From positions 70,288 through 134,287 of the forward strand of contig SJOL01001963.1 of assembly GCA_004794785.1 (NCBI GenBank): a stretch of DNA of 64,000 nt, given 5' to 3'. Origin of the DNA: Opisthorchis felineus. Its lineage: Eukaryota; Platyhelminthes; Trematoda; Opisthorchiida; Opisthorchiidae. The translations under genes and the position numbers were made by a program. The notes under the pieces are model-generated. The model was not told the origin of the DNA. It saw nothing but the letters and a program-made list of their open reading frames with translations, and did not search any database. Shown here in pieces: positions 1 to 11,759 of this stretch (position 1 is its first letter; every line of letters begins with the position of its first letter).

Positions 1-201
1 GTGGATTCCACCCCTCCTTGGTGGACATCTCCTAATCCAGTCACCCACTCGTTGTCTGGTATTTTAAAACAATCATGCCTTAAGGAAGCTGAAAGGAAGG
101 AAAGGGCCTCTCAAGCAAATACTACACAAGAAGTCTACCCAATCATAGTGCCACCTGAATGTGAAATCAATCTGACATACCGAGACGAAATATTATCCTA
201 G
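1..201 (+). CDS. possible 3'-terminal coding exon, cut by window edge
   Basis: The frame is open from the first base and ends at a TAG at 199-201, giving up to 66 residues. The composition is polar and protein-like, with a proline/tryptophan-rich start, a lysine/glutamate-rich middle and a PPECE motif near the end. A putative AATAAA lies at about 567-572, some 370 bases after the stop. No domain is recognised, and the 5' part, if any, is outside the window. A frame this long is common by chance here, so this is a weak call kept only because it touches the edge and could be the tail of a larger gene. Confidence 0.15.
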   Translation: MDSTPPWWTSPNPVTHSLSGILKQSCLKEAERKERASQANTTQEVYPIIVPPECEINLTYRDEILS

Positions 202-420
202 TCAACAATGTGTCCAATCAGGTCAGTAAAGTGGCCAAAAACTGACGTCTGCTGGATATGCGGGGCAGTAGATTTTCTGAATTTTCGGTCAATTAATTTT
301 TCAAAAGGACCGGTTATGTCCGTTTGCGCTCAGAGGTTTTACAATATGGTACTGAGCGTGCATCATAATTACTTCACAATCAGGTATATTCTAGGGTATG
401 TCTTAGAGGCAAGCAGCTGA

Positions 421-2800
421 ACTTGAGATCGTACAATTAGATTTATTCCGAAAATACAGTGAGAGTTCCAGTCTGATACGCGGAATAACCATTAACACTT
501 TGAAGTTGACTGAGGTAATTGCTTAGAATTTTTTACACCATTTTCCCTCAGTGTTTGCCTTAGGCCAATAATAAATCCCCTGTCTTGATCAATCCGACAT
601 AGTGTTGTGCTGGAAGGCCATTTATAGATGCTGCTATTTGCTTCATCTGGCAGATATGTACGATAATTTACCCCTTGGAGTAACCAGCACGCATTTCGTG
701 GCCCAGAATGGCCAGAATGATGTCTAGCCTGGTGCTACGATAGTGCATTCCGGCGTGCCAGAAGTATTCTGCCCGTTTTTTCACTTTATTCTTCAGCCAT
801 TTCTCATAATGTGCAATTTCGGAGAGGTTAATAAAAATGGGATTGGAAGGTAAAAAACGGTTTCGGACGCCTACTCAATAAGCCAAAATATGTTACTATT
901 CTGGTCACAAAATTATACCGACCACAGTTAAACTAAGACAAAAAATGCGCAAACGACGGCCACCGTAATCGATTCTTTATTCCCCGACGTCCGTTGTCTG
1001 AACATGTAATAGTGGATTAACAAAAGAACTTGGGCAAACGTTACCTTCGAGTGATATCACATTAAGACAAAAACATACGTAAGAGGAATACATATACTAG
1101 GCGGAATCGTCCAGCTGAGTCCAAAGTAAAAGGTACTACGACAGGCGATATTCTTGGAGTATTTTGGTAATATGTGGCAGTAGACCCGGCGAAAGAGTAA
1201 TCTAAATGCTCGCCCTTGTGAAAATGATTTTAAACATGAGCTTGCGGCCTGAGAGAAAGTGGTATCATACAAACCTGGTCCAATGAGGAAGTTTTCCATT
1301 GAGATACCTCTGATATCAGATATGATGGAAGACACACTTGGCCACGTTCATGGTAATTTTGGCGATATTTCTAGAGGTTCATATCTAAGCGACAAATGTC
1401 GGTTCCCAGATTCTCGTAATTGTACCTTGAATATGGTTATTGAGGAGCCCGCTTGCCCACCATAAACACATGATATACATAAGTGCGCAAAGATTGAATT
1501 GTTGTGTCCCACTCATAAATTCGCTTTAAATTGAACGTCATTCTCGCCATCAAAAGCATGGATTCGACTTCCACCGTAGGCTTGTTTGACCTAATAACCA
1601 GATAGCTGTCATGGGCGGAAACAGTGCAAGATAGACTCAAAAAATGCCCTGAATGTTCATTTCAAGTTCAGTTGCCAAGGTGTCCGCGCTAACTTGATTA
1701 GTGTAACGGTCACCGGAAGTTTCCCTTGATGAAACAAACAATAAGTTTTTTTAGACAATCAGCTCACTTAATCGTGTAGTTTCATCTTTCCAATGTTTTA
1801 GGTATTCATAATTTGCGTAGGCTGAATTTGGTTTATTCTACAAACAATAATATGATTTTATTCACTTAAGTCCAGTGGCGAATTTCCTTTTAATCGTCCT
1901 ATACCATAAATGTTTGTGACTTCTGTCCAGATAAGATCTTTCAGTCAGTCAACTCTTGATCCGGTGGCGAGTCTTTATGGCGTGATCTGTTCCTCATACT
2001 ACCTACCTTAGGATAAAATTTTAATGAACACGTACTGTCGGATGTTGTTTGTAGACAAACAGACCGAGTAAAAAAATCCAAATTAATGGATAACCTTAAA
2101 GTGGACATAGTTCAGTGGGGTAAATGTTTGGTTTGAAATCATTCCCAGACAAACCACATACCTGAAAAAAGATCCTGTACCCTCAAACCAATGTAAAAAT
2201 AGTAATAAAATGAATTAGATCAGTTCAGTCCATTGATTCAACAGTGCACCACGGCAGAACGCGACAACTAGCTTGAAAATATTTTATCCTTTGTAAGTAG
2301 TTCCACGGTCAAAGACAACTTTGAAAAGCCGCCTCGTTAAGCACGCGTCAAGCTTATTCAGTGGCAACGGCTGTTCACAAAAAAGTCGCATGATCTAAAT
2401 ACCAAAGTGGAAACCCAACCCAAACATTCACAGTGGCTGAGTGATTCAATATTCTCTTTCAAAGCGAATGCTAGTTAGCTTCGAGAGCCTTGTGAATGAG
2501 AATGGAAACAGGATTACAAACGCCTCGTAACCTTTAAAAATAGGGTATGCTGAGGATATGTCCTCACAAAAGTGACGACACGAAGGACAGGAAAATAGGT
2601 GATGTGTTCGTCTTCTGAAAAGTTCCTACTGAGGGTGCAGGTCCACGTATGTCCTAAAGAAAGGCTATTCTTCAGACGAATGACTCGGAAAAGTCTTTAC
2701 ATTTAAACCACGCGGAGTGACTATGTAGAATAATGGTGGAGATGTCCTGTAAATGAAGTGCTGAAAAGCCGGCTGAGCAGCGGTGTGACTAACTCACACT
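421..2800. other. no supported feature
   Basis: Only short frames of under 100 codons occur on either strand, with no recognisable domain, no repeat copy that I could match elsewhere in the window and no convincing acceptor-donor pair. Confidence 0.5.
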
Positions 2801-2820
2801 TAGACAGGATATAGAGCCGC

Positions 2821-3165
2821 TCATCTTTCAATCACATGTTCACATCCGCTGACTGGCTCCCCGACTTTTGCACCTTCGTTTTTGTTCACGACTGCACATG
2901 CAATATCGCTATCCAATCCTACGTTGCTCCTTTTTGATACTGTGTCGAAGTTTGTTGTTAATTTAATCGTAAACGAAATTATCCTAACTGGCGAATTGGC
3001 GGAAGTGAGCGTAAACGGACTGAACACAGACGCCGTGTCCATAGCTGATGTTGACGAACGTCCTGCGTTGAACTTGATCTTCAGATGATCGAAACCTTTT
3101 CCTACAGAACTAAATACTTCCGGTTTAAAGTACAAAAGCAGTACACCTAGAACAATTCCGTTCAT
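2821..3165 (-). CDS. hypothetical small protein with hydrophobic N-terminus
   Basis: A 114-codon frame starts at an ATG at 3163-3165 and stops at 2821-2823. The first 12 residues (MNGIVLGVLLLY) are hydrophobic and could be a short signal anchor; the remainder is serine/threonine-rich and neutral, with no recognised domain. The context is the reason for listing it. A TATATATA element lies about 35-45 bases upstream on the same strand, an in-frame TAA sits directly before the ATG, and there is a purine at -3. A shorter open frame overlaps on the + strand. It could be a first exon or a single-exon gene, but a frame of this length is also expected by chance. Confidence 0.25.
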   Translation of the reverse strand: MNGIVLGVLLLYFKPEVFSSVGKGFDHLKIKFNAGRSSTSAMDTASVFSPFTLTSANSPVRIISFTIKLTTNFDTVSKRSNVGLDSDIACAVVNKNEGAKVGEPVSGCEHVIER

Positions 3166-3200
3166 TTACCGTAAGAAGAAATTCATGAAATCAGCCCACT

Positions 3201-3208
3201 TATATATA
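3201..3208 (-). promoter_or_regulatory. possible TATA element
   Basis: TATATATA lies about 35-45 bases upstream of the minus-strand ATG at 3165. The spacing would allow a very short 5' leader. In A+T-rich DNA this motif is frequent, so support comes only from its position. Confidence 0.2.
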
Positions 3209-5885
3209 CAGAAGCCTCACTTTTGGCCATTTAGCTCAGTACAGAGACTACCCACTCTGTTTCTCTGAAGATATTCCAGAAAGAATCCAACTGAATGATG
3301 GCTAAGTAGAACACAAGTTCGCGTCCTTCTTTTATTATCCGCGTTTAAAGTGCCTCCTACAGAAATTTTAAAAATAGCTTACTTTTGTACTTTTTACCCC
3401 GAAGTCTTACGCTGTGGAAGGAATTTTTCTGTGGCAACGACTGCGCACTGATACATAGTGCCGGCCTATCCAAGTTACTGACTTTTACAAAACGAAAGTG
3501 ATCAGTCCTGAAACCCTAAAATGTTTGGTTCCCCAGTGCAAGTTAAGCACAACTGTCTACTTTGATGTTCACAGAACGATACATATCGTTGAAAGAATAA
3601 AACTTTTTACTCATTTTCTATGCAGCCACAGACTTCACAAGTGGCTAGGACCAGATCATGGGGATTTTATTACTCGAATCTGCCAATTAAATTCGACACT
3701 GGCAAATTAATATGAAAAATAATTAGTTCCTACGTGTCAGTGGCTCACAACGAGGGATGGAGGATCGAAGGAGATAAAAAATATTTTTTGTTCCAAAATA
3801 TCGCAGCGACGAACACCACTTATTTGGAAACAACGTCCAACGTGTTGAGTAAAGCTGATTTACTTCACTGAGGGTGCAAAACATTAGTAAAAATGATCAC
3901 TGGGAGTGATACGATAACGAACGTAATAATGAACTACACAAGACCAATACCAATAATAACACCAGAGCTAGTGCTACCGAAAATCCCATTTTAAAAACAA
4001 GTGGCTTAAGCTTTGTGCATTTATACGTGCTTTGACATATTGGCGTGAGGTCTCAATGAATTCATTTTAAGACCAAGGGAAGGAGTAAGCGCATTGTTGT
4101 CAGCCACGAAAACATCCCCAGGAGACTTCAAGGTACTTTTGCGACGTAGATGTTCCATTGTCGAAGAAAGAATCATCAAGGAACCATTGGAGCCAAAATA
4201 TGTGTAAAGGATTTTGTGAACTGGGAGCTCCATCTATTCAGTGCGGTCGCTTAGCTGTAATCTGTGTAAATTAGCACAGCATTATTAGCCTATCAAAAGG
4301 TCGTCAAAAACTACTTTTTGGTATTGGCGGATTTTTCATCTAAGGGAACTTAGGTTAGTTCTCGTTAACACGGCAATTTCCCAAGAAGAGGACTTCTCGT
4401 GTAACAGCGACATTAATTATAATGAAACTGACCTTGAAATTATTGTGTTATCTCAACCAGCCCTGCATCTGTATTGTACCTAACTGGTACTTCAAATGCC
4501 CAACTTGTCGGCAAATAGCGCTCTGTGTATCCAAGCCGTTTTTTCGGCTAAGTCAAATTCGACCAAAAAATCCGCTTATGTGAGAGGCTGGTTTATCAAC
4601 CTTGTTTACAAGATCGGTCATTTAAACTGATGCTTGACGAATGAAACCGAGCTGAATTAATTAGGGATTCCTGTTACATTGCCTAACCCTAGGAAGTATA
4701 TCATCCTTTTCTCAAATAGGGGGACCCTCATTACCGGTTGTTGTAGGGTGTTTATTTCTGATAGACGAGTGAATGGACACAATCTGGCCTCGTCCTTCAG
4801 CATCTTTCCTCGAGCAAGGGGTGCCTTGTATGAGAATCTCGGAATCCTATAGCTTTTAACAAGGGTGTTCACTGAGGACGTTTTTGGAACTTCATAAGGT
4901 AGTAACGCCCATAAATAAGACGCCGACGCTATGGAGAGGCAGAGGAGAAAGATCACTTGGCATTCACCCGGACAATTTGGAAGCGCCAGGAAGGGGAAAT
5001 CAAGTAATATCCTTAAAGTAATGAATCCTGTGGTTTTGCGCAACCAGGCAATATACGACTGAGAAAAATGCTCGATACGCGTCACAACTCAAGAGCAAGA
5101 AACATATATCTGATAACAGTACATTTAGGCAGGCAACAGTTGCAAGTGGGCTGTAGGTGCTCTCAAGTCACTTTTCCCTCAACGAAGGTGTAAATACTTG
5201 GAATCATTGTCTGGTTTTTTCAGGAGACGTTAAAATATAACTGTGGTACCGTGTGCTTTTATTTATGCTCTAGCCTACCAATCTTGTTCAGTGATTCGAA
5301 ATCAATAAAAACCATAGATCATACCCATGAAAATGACTGTTCGCCTGCTTCTCATCTAATTTTGACGTCTCTGACTTGACAGTCCCTAGGTTCTATTCTG
5401 GCTTCAGTTGGTCATGTCAGTTATATCAATACTGGGCTAATCCTTGTCAAAATATAATACCGTCAATATAACTCAGGTTACTAGGCTTTGGTTACGTTGA
5501 GTGTCCAAAAAACAGGCACTTCCTAAAGTGCATATTCTTTAACCAGTGTTTTTCAAATGATGCTCGAATGATGAAATCAATCCCTTCTCGTGAACGTTCA
5601 CATTCGTTATATGTCGAGACACTCCGTCGTCAGCAGCTAAGTAACTTTACATCACTCGCAATTTTCTCTCTGAGAGTAAAAAACAAACAGAAGCGGTTAT
5701 CGGTGCTTCTAGTTTGGTTGAGTACCTTGATATCACTACCAGAAATACAGCCCCTATTATACCTGCTCAGCAAGAAATAATCTAACGGATAATTAGGGTT
5801 TTATCTCTGACGGTCACATCCAATCAATGGTGCATTGATGAATTGACCTGTGTTGACAGCTGCAACATGTTTCAAAATCACTTAC
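3209..5885. other. no supported feature
   Basis: This stretch has open frames up to 142 codons (minus, 4657-5085), but none has a recognisable motif or a clear splice context. It is probably intergenic or intronic. Confidence 0.4.
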
Positions 5886-6008
5886 TGTAGAATTTTCTGT
5901 GGATTTGGTTGAGTCGATTTTATCAGATAATCCTGATTTGCCAGTAAAATGCTCACAGATTACCAGAGGATAGAATCGCTCTCCAACATCAGTCAAAGAT
6001 ACATAAGG
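5886..6008 (-). CDS. candidate internal coding exon
   Basis: The 123-nt frame has 41 codons in phase 0/0. The 5' side is an AG preceded by a moderately pyrimidine-rich tract (gcttaccagttattag). The 3' side is a consensus donor (TCTACA followed by GTAAGT). The translation begins PYVSLTDVGERFYPLVICEH and continues into a hydrophilic lysine/serine/threonine-rich stretch. No family is recognised and no partner exon is established. Open frames of this size next to a GTAAGT occur by chance several times in a window this large, so the call rests on composition and splice-site quality only. Confidence 0.25.
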
Positions 6009-7680
6009 CTAATAACTGGTAAGCATCGCAAAATCGCGCCCCAACTAAAGTTTTTTCCTGAAAGAACACCGTTACCCTGCTTCTACAGTTGGTAGGCACC
6101 ACTAGTTTTAAGACTAGAAATCAAAATGCTTTGATAATTCAGTGCATGAGTCAAAGGTAAGACCTTGTTTCCTAGAACATGATTGCGAGTTTTAATTTAC
6201 GTTCGGGGTTTTTTCTTCAAAGTTATGAATTCAGTTAAAGCTAGAAGTACAAGTGAGAAGGTACTTCATCAGCTCAGTGGGGAAAAACACCATTTTCATC
6301 TTTTTTTATGCGTTGGAAAAGTATTTGTTAGTGTTTAGCGCGGGGGTTTCAGTTTCCCTAGTGAAGTGACAAAAACCTTTATATGCCTCTGTAACCATAA
6401 GACACGATAACGTTTTCAGTCGGCCATAAGCAAGCAACCGCCTAATTTATTTGTCAACACGACATGTTCTGTATAGCTTCATGACAAAAGCCCCTTCGTC
6501 TAGCAGAATCCACTAGGTCAACAAAGACATGATGCGGACCTCAGGGGAGTTGTTAATAACTCAGTTTTACGATACCATTCACTTGAATGTTGAACCATAG
6601 ACAGTGTATGCGTTCCTTTCTATTACAACCAATGTGAGCACCGCTTATCCAGCACAGCAGCCTGAGTTACACTTATGCAAGTTTTCCTTATCAGATTTCA
6701 ACAACAAACTAGAAGTAGCTCAGAAGGAGGAATAATTAAGAAGACGAGTGAACCTGTCGTCTTTGAAGTCATCACTACAGGAGCTAGTTAACGCGTAACC
6801 AAGGGAACTGAACTTCATGTTTGAGGGATGAACGCTGCATCTTGTTTATACTTGAGTGAGCACCACTGCTAATCATTCGTGTATGGTCGAGCAGTTTATT
6901 AACCAGTCACTGGCCCGGGGACCGCGGGTCCACATTCGTAAGATGCGTATTGATGATGATTTTCAATAAAAATTTAGCAACCATAGAGTGATTGTCGGCT
7001 TTTCAACGTAGGTAGTCTTCGCTTACAGGATTAAATCTCCAAAAAAATTTCAAAATCTCGCCCTGTCACCAAAATGCTTTAATCAGATAGAATAGTTTGA
7101 CAGTCAGCTTTTGACTCCGGCTTAAGATTACTTGCGGGAACGAAGCCCTTAGTTATCGTCACGGTCAACCTTTTCGCTGAAATCAAATTTTGATGCGTGA
7201 TAAACATACAGACAAACCTCACGGAGTAGCAACATCATTGGAACACATTTCAAAAAGAAAAAACGTGTTGAAAGTGGTTTTACCAAAAAAAGACACTCGG
7301 GCATCTGCGGCCGGACACCAAGTCTAAAGTTCATGCCAGCAGCACATAAAAATGAAGTAATGCCCTAATCAGTTTCAGTCCCATAATATTATATGCTAAT
7401 AAAAAGAACCTAGGTGGCCCACAAAAAAATTCAGAAATACCTTCAGAGGAAATCACCAGATCTCCTCAAATCTCTGTCAGTCGATAATTACCCCAGAAGA
7501 AGAATAATTTCAAGAGATGAGTGAAATTCCCATCTGATAAATTGTCTTTTGAGGATCCAGTCAATAGGCGACCACTTGAAGTGGCTTTAGTGGTTGCAGG
7601 ATGAATGGCACTATGCCCGGTCTAAGTAAGAGCTAATCAGATTGCTGATCGGCCGCTCATGGCCAAACGATCAAGTAACT
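6009..7680. other. no supported feature
   Basis: There is no repeat copy, no recognisable domain and no convincing exon. A 61-codon minus frame at 7149-7334 has no supporting signal. Confidence 0.4.
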
Positions 7681-7689
7681 GAAAGGTCA

Positions 7690-7820
7690 CGTTTTCTAAA
7701 CTCTCTGAGTTTCGTCAGGTGCGCAATGCTGACGATACCAATAAGAAGGAAACACCTGTTCAGCTCTTCTCAGCTCTTCAGCATAGATTGGCTTCACTAG
7801 TGAGTTAAAACCTCCGGCAA
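7690..7820 (+). repeat. SINE-like repeat, family B, copy 1
   Basis: This segment matches, with many substitutions, the reverse complement of 58835-58985. Shared landmarks in order are gaGTTTCGTcAGGTGCGCaatGCTGAcGAT, an 'aGgAaACa' block, CTTCTCaGCT, 'TTCAGCATA.ATTGGC' and 'TCA.T.G.G' near the 3' end. The order and spacing are kept, so this is an old dispersed repeat rather than coincidence. The family resembles, from memory and unverified, conserved 3' blocks of trematode SINE or RTE elements. Confidence 0.5.
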
Positions 7821-8204
7821 AATCATTCAGTAATTACTTTTGAACCTCCCCATATATAGGGCTGACGGAAACTGAAGAGAAAAGCGGTAAGCTTATACGA
7901 CATAAGTCACGAATCCTATATTTTGGGTTCTTATAAATCGTACTTTCACACCGCTTTCTATGCAAGTCCATAATGAGTTTAAAAGGGTGACAGGAAATAT
8001 ATTTACGAACATATTAGTGTGTATAAACATATGACTTATATGCGCTTAATTTGGTGTAGTTTTTTATCTTTCGTTAAATCTTTTGGAAGTTTGCTTCACC
8101 TATTCATTAAGAATGTTACCCACGAGTTTTGTTTTTGTTGACTGCTATTTAACTAGCCGCTTTTTTGCATCCGCAGTCACTTCCGTCGCAACAGAAAGTG
8201 TACG

Positions 8205-8330
8205 CGTGTTGGAGGCTTTTCTTGGTATCTCACCATGGGTTTTGTCTTTCTTCGGGCCCATTGGGTAGCCCCGAGTATTCCATCAACATTGTGTTCTACC
8301 TAAGCGCCGAATTGGACGCATGTCAAATTA
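8205..8330 (+). repeat. dispersed repeat family A, copy
   Basis: This is a divergent copy of the arm that forms the fold-back at 29541-29912. Corresponding blocks are a 'TTTTGTCTTTCTTCGGGCCCATT' region (family: GGTTTCGTCCTTCTTGGGGCTCA) and 'TCAACATTGTGTTCTACCTAA' (family: TCAACCTTATGTTCTACCTGA). Open frames across it are incidental. Confidence 0.5.
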
Positions 8331-9371
8331 CGCGTGTCTCAGATTGCTTTGGTCTTAACGGGAAACAACGGAATCTCTCGTTCTTGATATTCTCTAAGGA
8401 CAAAGCAGGGCTTAAGCATTACCCCAGTTTGGAGAACACCGAGAGGGGCAAAACGGATATCGGGTGGTTGAAGAGTTTTCCGCAAACTTATAAGTTTTGA
8501 GAAAGGTCAAGCAATTATTCTTCCATTCGTCGGACATCATCCAGGAAAGTGAAGAGGGTTTTGTTGAATAACATCGTAAGCGAGTGATTCAGTTGATTTC
8601 CTCTTTAAAAACAAAGTAATTTTTAGATTTCTGTTTTGCTTCTACAGTCTTTGGGGAGCATCCTGCTTGCAGATCGCTATCTATCTGATGTTCTCGCTGT
8701 TCCAACATGGTGGGCCTTCGTTGCTTGTTTAGGCTCCCATGGACATTCAGGAATTTAGGTTGACACAGATTTTCAAGTGTCATTCCGGTGGATGGTAGTG
8801 GAAGCTAATAAAGCAATTAATTAAAATTAATGAGCAGTGTTGGTTGAGGTTTAGAAGTAAGGAGTAAAAGAAGCTAACGTCTATCGAGCAATCGAAATGA
8901 ACATCATCTAATTGAGTTTATCATTTGGGAAAAGTAGGAAGGAGAGCGTCTTCATGGTGACTTCATATATCGCTTTCTCTATGAGTGATTCCTAAAGGAC
9001 GCTTTGTGTGCTGATTAAGTCTGCGATTTTAGTAGTAATTCTCGAAAATACTTCTGAAGAAACAGACCATTAGACGGCACCAAATTGTCCTATGATTTGG
9101 GGCGGAAGAGGGTAAAACTATCCAAGCTAAAGTGTTCTTAAAGTGACTACTCCTATCATCCTGAAAGGTGCGCAAATTTCATCGTGAGTCACATATTTTG
9201 CAAAGCGTACGCTACAGGCATCATACTCAGCGCTTTTGTTGAATCATTAGGGATGCGGCTTTTGAGTTACCGTTACATTGTCCAGAATTACTGCATTTTA
9301 TGGTGTCCCTAGTGTGTCACGTAGTCCGAAAAAGTCAGAAAGTGAATAAATATTGACTTGTATTCTTCCAG

Positions 9372-9469
9372 CTGTTGTGTCCCTGGCCGCTGGGTATAAA
9401 GGGTTTGTTGAGTTCTTTGCAGTTCACATATCGGCGGAAGTTGATAACACAGCAGACGAATGGGATAGG
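9372..9469 (+). CDS. candidate internal coding exon
   Basis: This 98-nt segment sits between a strong acceptor (gacttgtattcttccag) and a strong donor (GATAGG followed by GTGAGT). In one frame it reads AVVSLAAGYKGFVEFFAVHI followed by an acidic stretch ending DNTADEWDR; a second frame is also open. It lies 2.1 kb upstream of the first receptor exon proposed here, but neither open frame has the phase needed to join 11592 directly. It may belong to an upstream part of that gene with another exon between, or to nothing. No family is recognised. Confidence 0.3.
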
Positions 9470-11235
9470 GTGAGTATTCCCATGTTGCTAGTCACTTTTA
9501 GCCCATTATCAAAGCACAGTGACTGACGGCGCTTGAGTTGCATTAAAACAAGGGGCCAAACAGCTGGAGTGGAAGGCAACCTGACAGTGCAGGAAAATTG
9601 TCCAACTAAACAAGAGGGTACGATAAAAGCCTTCGACAATTTCCATCTCTTTGTTCACCGGATTTCCCGCGACGGATACTAAAAAACAAATACGCTTAAT
9701 GGCTTCAAAAAAAATAATCCAGGTGGAAATTGCAGCAATCGATCTTCGTTAACGATCCTTCATCGTAAGTAGATTAAATAAAACTGTGGGAATAATGTTG
9801 CGAGTTAGTGTTACTCGGTTCGACTGCTATTATATTGAGTCAATAATAACTGATTACACGCAGAGCTAATTCTCATGGGGGTAGGATGGAAAACGTGAAG
9901 GCACGGAACACGATCAGGATGCAAAATTTATTCAAGGAAAAGTTTGGGCCGAGAGAACATTCAAGCTCAATTATTTGGAGTCGATAGCAGAGTTAGTCAC
10001 GAGTTGGAACTTTGACTTTCATTCAGGCAGAGTAGTGAATTTTAAGGTGTTTTACTTTACACCATATCCTTCGCACATCTTGCTACAAATTAGCCCTCAA
10101 AGAACAATTACGAACAGGTGGGAAGACTCGATATCAAACGGTAATCTGTCTTGGAACAATAGATTGATAAGAAAAAAATTGGGATACCTTGTTAATTGGT
10201 AATTTGAAGCAGAAATTATCTGGCAAGGCGAGTTTACAGAAAGCTCTCAGTGAAATGGCCAACTAAGGTGGGCGACCAAATGTGATTTCAAGGCGTCTTT
10301 TGCAGCAACGATGTAGAGACAGGCGAAGTTTTTTATGCAACATTTGCCATAGGATTAGCATTCTCCATACATGTAGGCAGAGTAGCTGAGCCAACGTCCA
10401 TTTTCTTCTCTGAGAGTGAAATCTTGCACGTTGTACGACGAACACTCCGGGACGATTTTGAGACGAGCTGTCTAAAAAACGGAAAAGTTCTGTTCATGTT
10501 ATTATGCAATATACGTTCACTGACATCTAACAAAGTTTGTTATAATATTGGGCGTTAGAAAGAGAGTTGTTCACCTAAAGGACAGCTAAAGATTTGGCTG
10601 AATTAAAAGTATAATGTCGCTTTAACTTGTGAAAGAATAGGCCTGCAAAATGTGGGTACGGAGGCTGGCATCCAATAGGAAGAAGACTGCGTGGAGTTTG
10701 AGTGCAAACGGGTAAAGTAGTAGTCCATAACTACACCGATGTTGCTACACGGATGAGTTTGGTTCCTTTAATTTTCCTGAAATATCTTTTAGATTGTCTC
10801 ATACTGGAGGTAGCACCAAAGATGGCAAACTATGCAGAAAACCGTCACCAGACGAAAATGAAGATGCAAGCCTGAGCGCCAATGAAATCCATCTCGCTTG
10901 GTTTCCCCAGAAAGGCGCAATGAATACCATACCTTACCTTACCTTACCTTCCGGGAAAATTGATCGCGCATAGAATTTCTGTAACCTATTTGATTTTTCG
11001 ATAGTATAGAAAAGTTGAAGAGGGTTTCACGATATGCGTTTGTTTGCAGATTAGCTTTGCTTTAGGAGAAGAGCCAGAAGGATGCCAGCTGATTCAAATG
11101 CTTATGGCTACCTTCAGCTGCATGTGGTGCGCAAAAGTCTTCGCACTATGAGCAAGATGTTTGACTGCTATTGGAAAGAGTGTTCCACTGACACCAGGAT
11201 AAGTTTTAAATGCAACTTTAACCACACTTGGGTAC
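9470..11235. other. intron/intergenic; one coding-like stretch
   Basis: The only points of note are a strong acceptor at 10791-10792 followed by a 58-codon open frame to about 10973, and the short tandem array at 10932-10951 inside it. TM1 of the receptor would be expected in or before this stretch, but I could not find it. Confidence 0.35.
10932..10951 (+). repeat. (ACCTT)4 microsatellite
   Basis: There are four exact tandem copies of a 5-base unit, preceded by a near-copy (ataccat). Confidence 0.9.
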
Positions 11236-11305
11236 ACTGGTTTTTAAGTAGGAAATAGGATTGGTGGAAACTTGGGAACTGCGCACAAATGATGAACGAC
11301 GAGAA
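11236..11305 (-). repeat. dispersed repeat family A, short copy
   Basis: On the minus strand it contains GCGCAGTTCCCAAGTTTCCACCAATCCTATTTCCTAC, which follows the family block GCGCAGTCCCAGAATTTTCGTCAACCTTATGTTCTAC position by position with about a dozen differences. Confidence 0.4.
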
Positions 11306-11591
11306 CAGAAATATCAATGTTTTCAGAAATGGCATGTAAGAAGTTATGTTGCAAGAAAAGAGCGACTATATCCGGGGATGATGAGCACTGGCCATAAATC
11401 TTTGAGGAATTGAAAAGGAAATAACGGAATAAATTTAACGCCAACTACACAACAAACAGCATTGTGTACATCAGATTCTATATAGCCTACTTATCAGAAG
11501 AAGGTACTCTTAGAGATTTGATAACTGCGAGACTCCTGTGCGATATATTTTTGCTATGAATCGGCGACCCACACCTACCAAGCTCTTTCAG

Positions 11592-11700
11592 TTCTTCCGA
11601 ACTCAGCGGCATATGTAGAGAGCGGTGGAGAAAATGGCATTGTATGGCTCTGCGTGATGGCTTTAAATGATGTTTGTACACATCTTCGAAGAATGAAATT
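11592..11700 (+). CDS. candidate exon of GPCR gene: start of TM2
   Basis: The 109-nt exon (2 + 35 codons + 2) sits between a near-ideal acceptor (caagctctttcag) and donor (GAAATT followed by GTAAGT). The second half reads GIVWLCVMALNDVCTHLRR. MALND fits the LAxxD signature of TM2, with Asp as residue 2.50. The exon ends with two bases of a codon (TT), which the G opening 13938 completes to Leu. TM1 must lie upstream and is not located. A minus-strand frame over the same bases is considered a shadow. The call depends on the whole exon chain being right. Confidence 0.4.
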
Positions 11701-11759
11701 GTAAGTTCTTTTACGCCACGCATAGCTAGGAGAGAACACAAAAGGAAGCTGGTTCCAAT

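Noticed and set aside
4657..5085. 142-codon minus frame with hydrophobic middle
   Set aside because: The hydrophobic part has no membrane-protein context, no splice sites bound it, and the length is within chance expectation.
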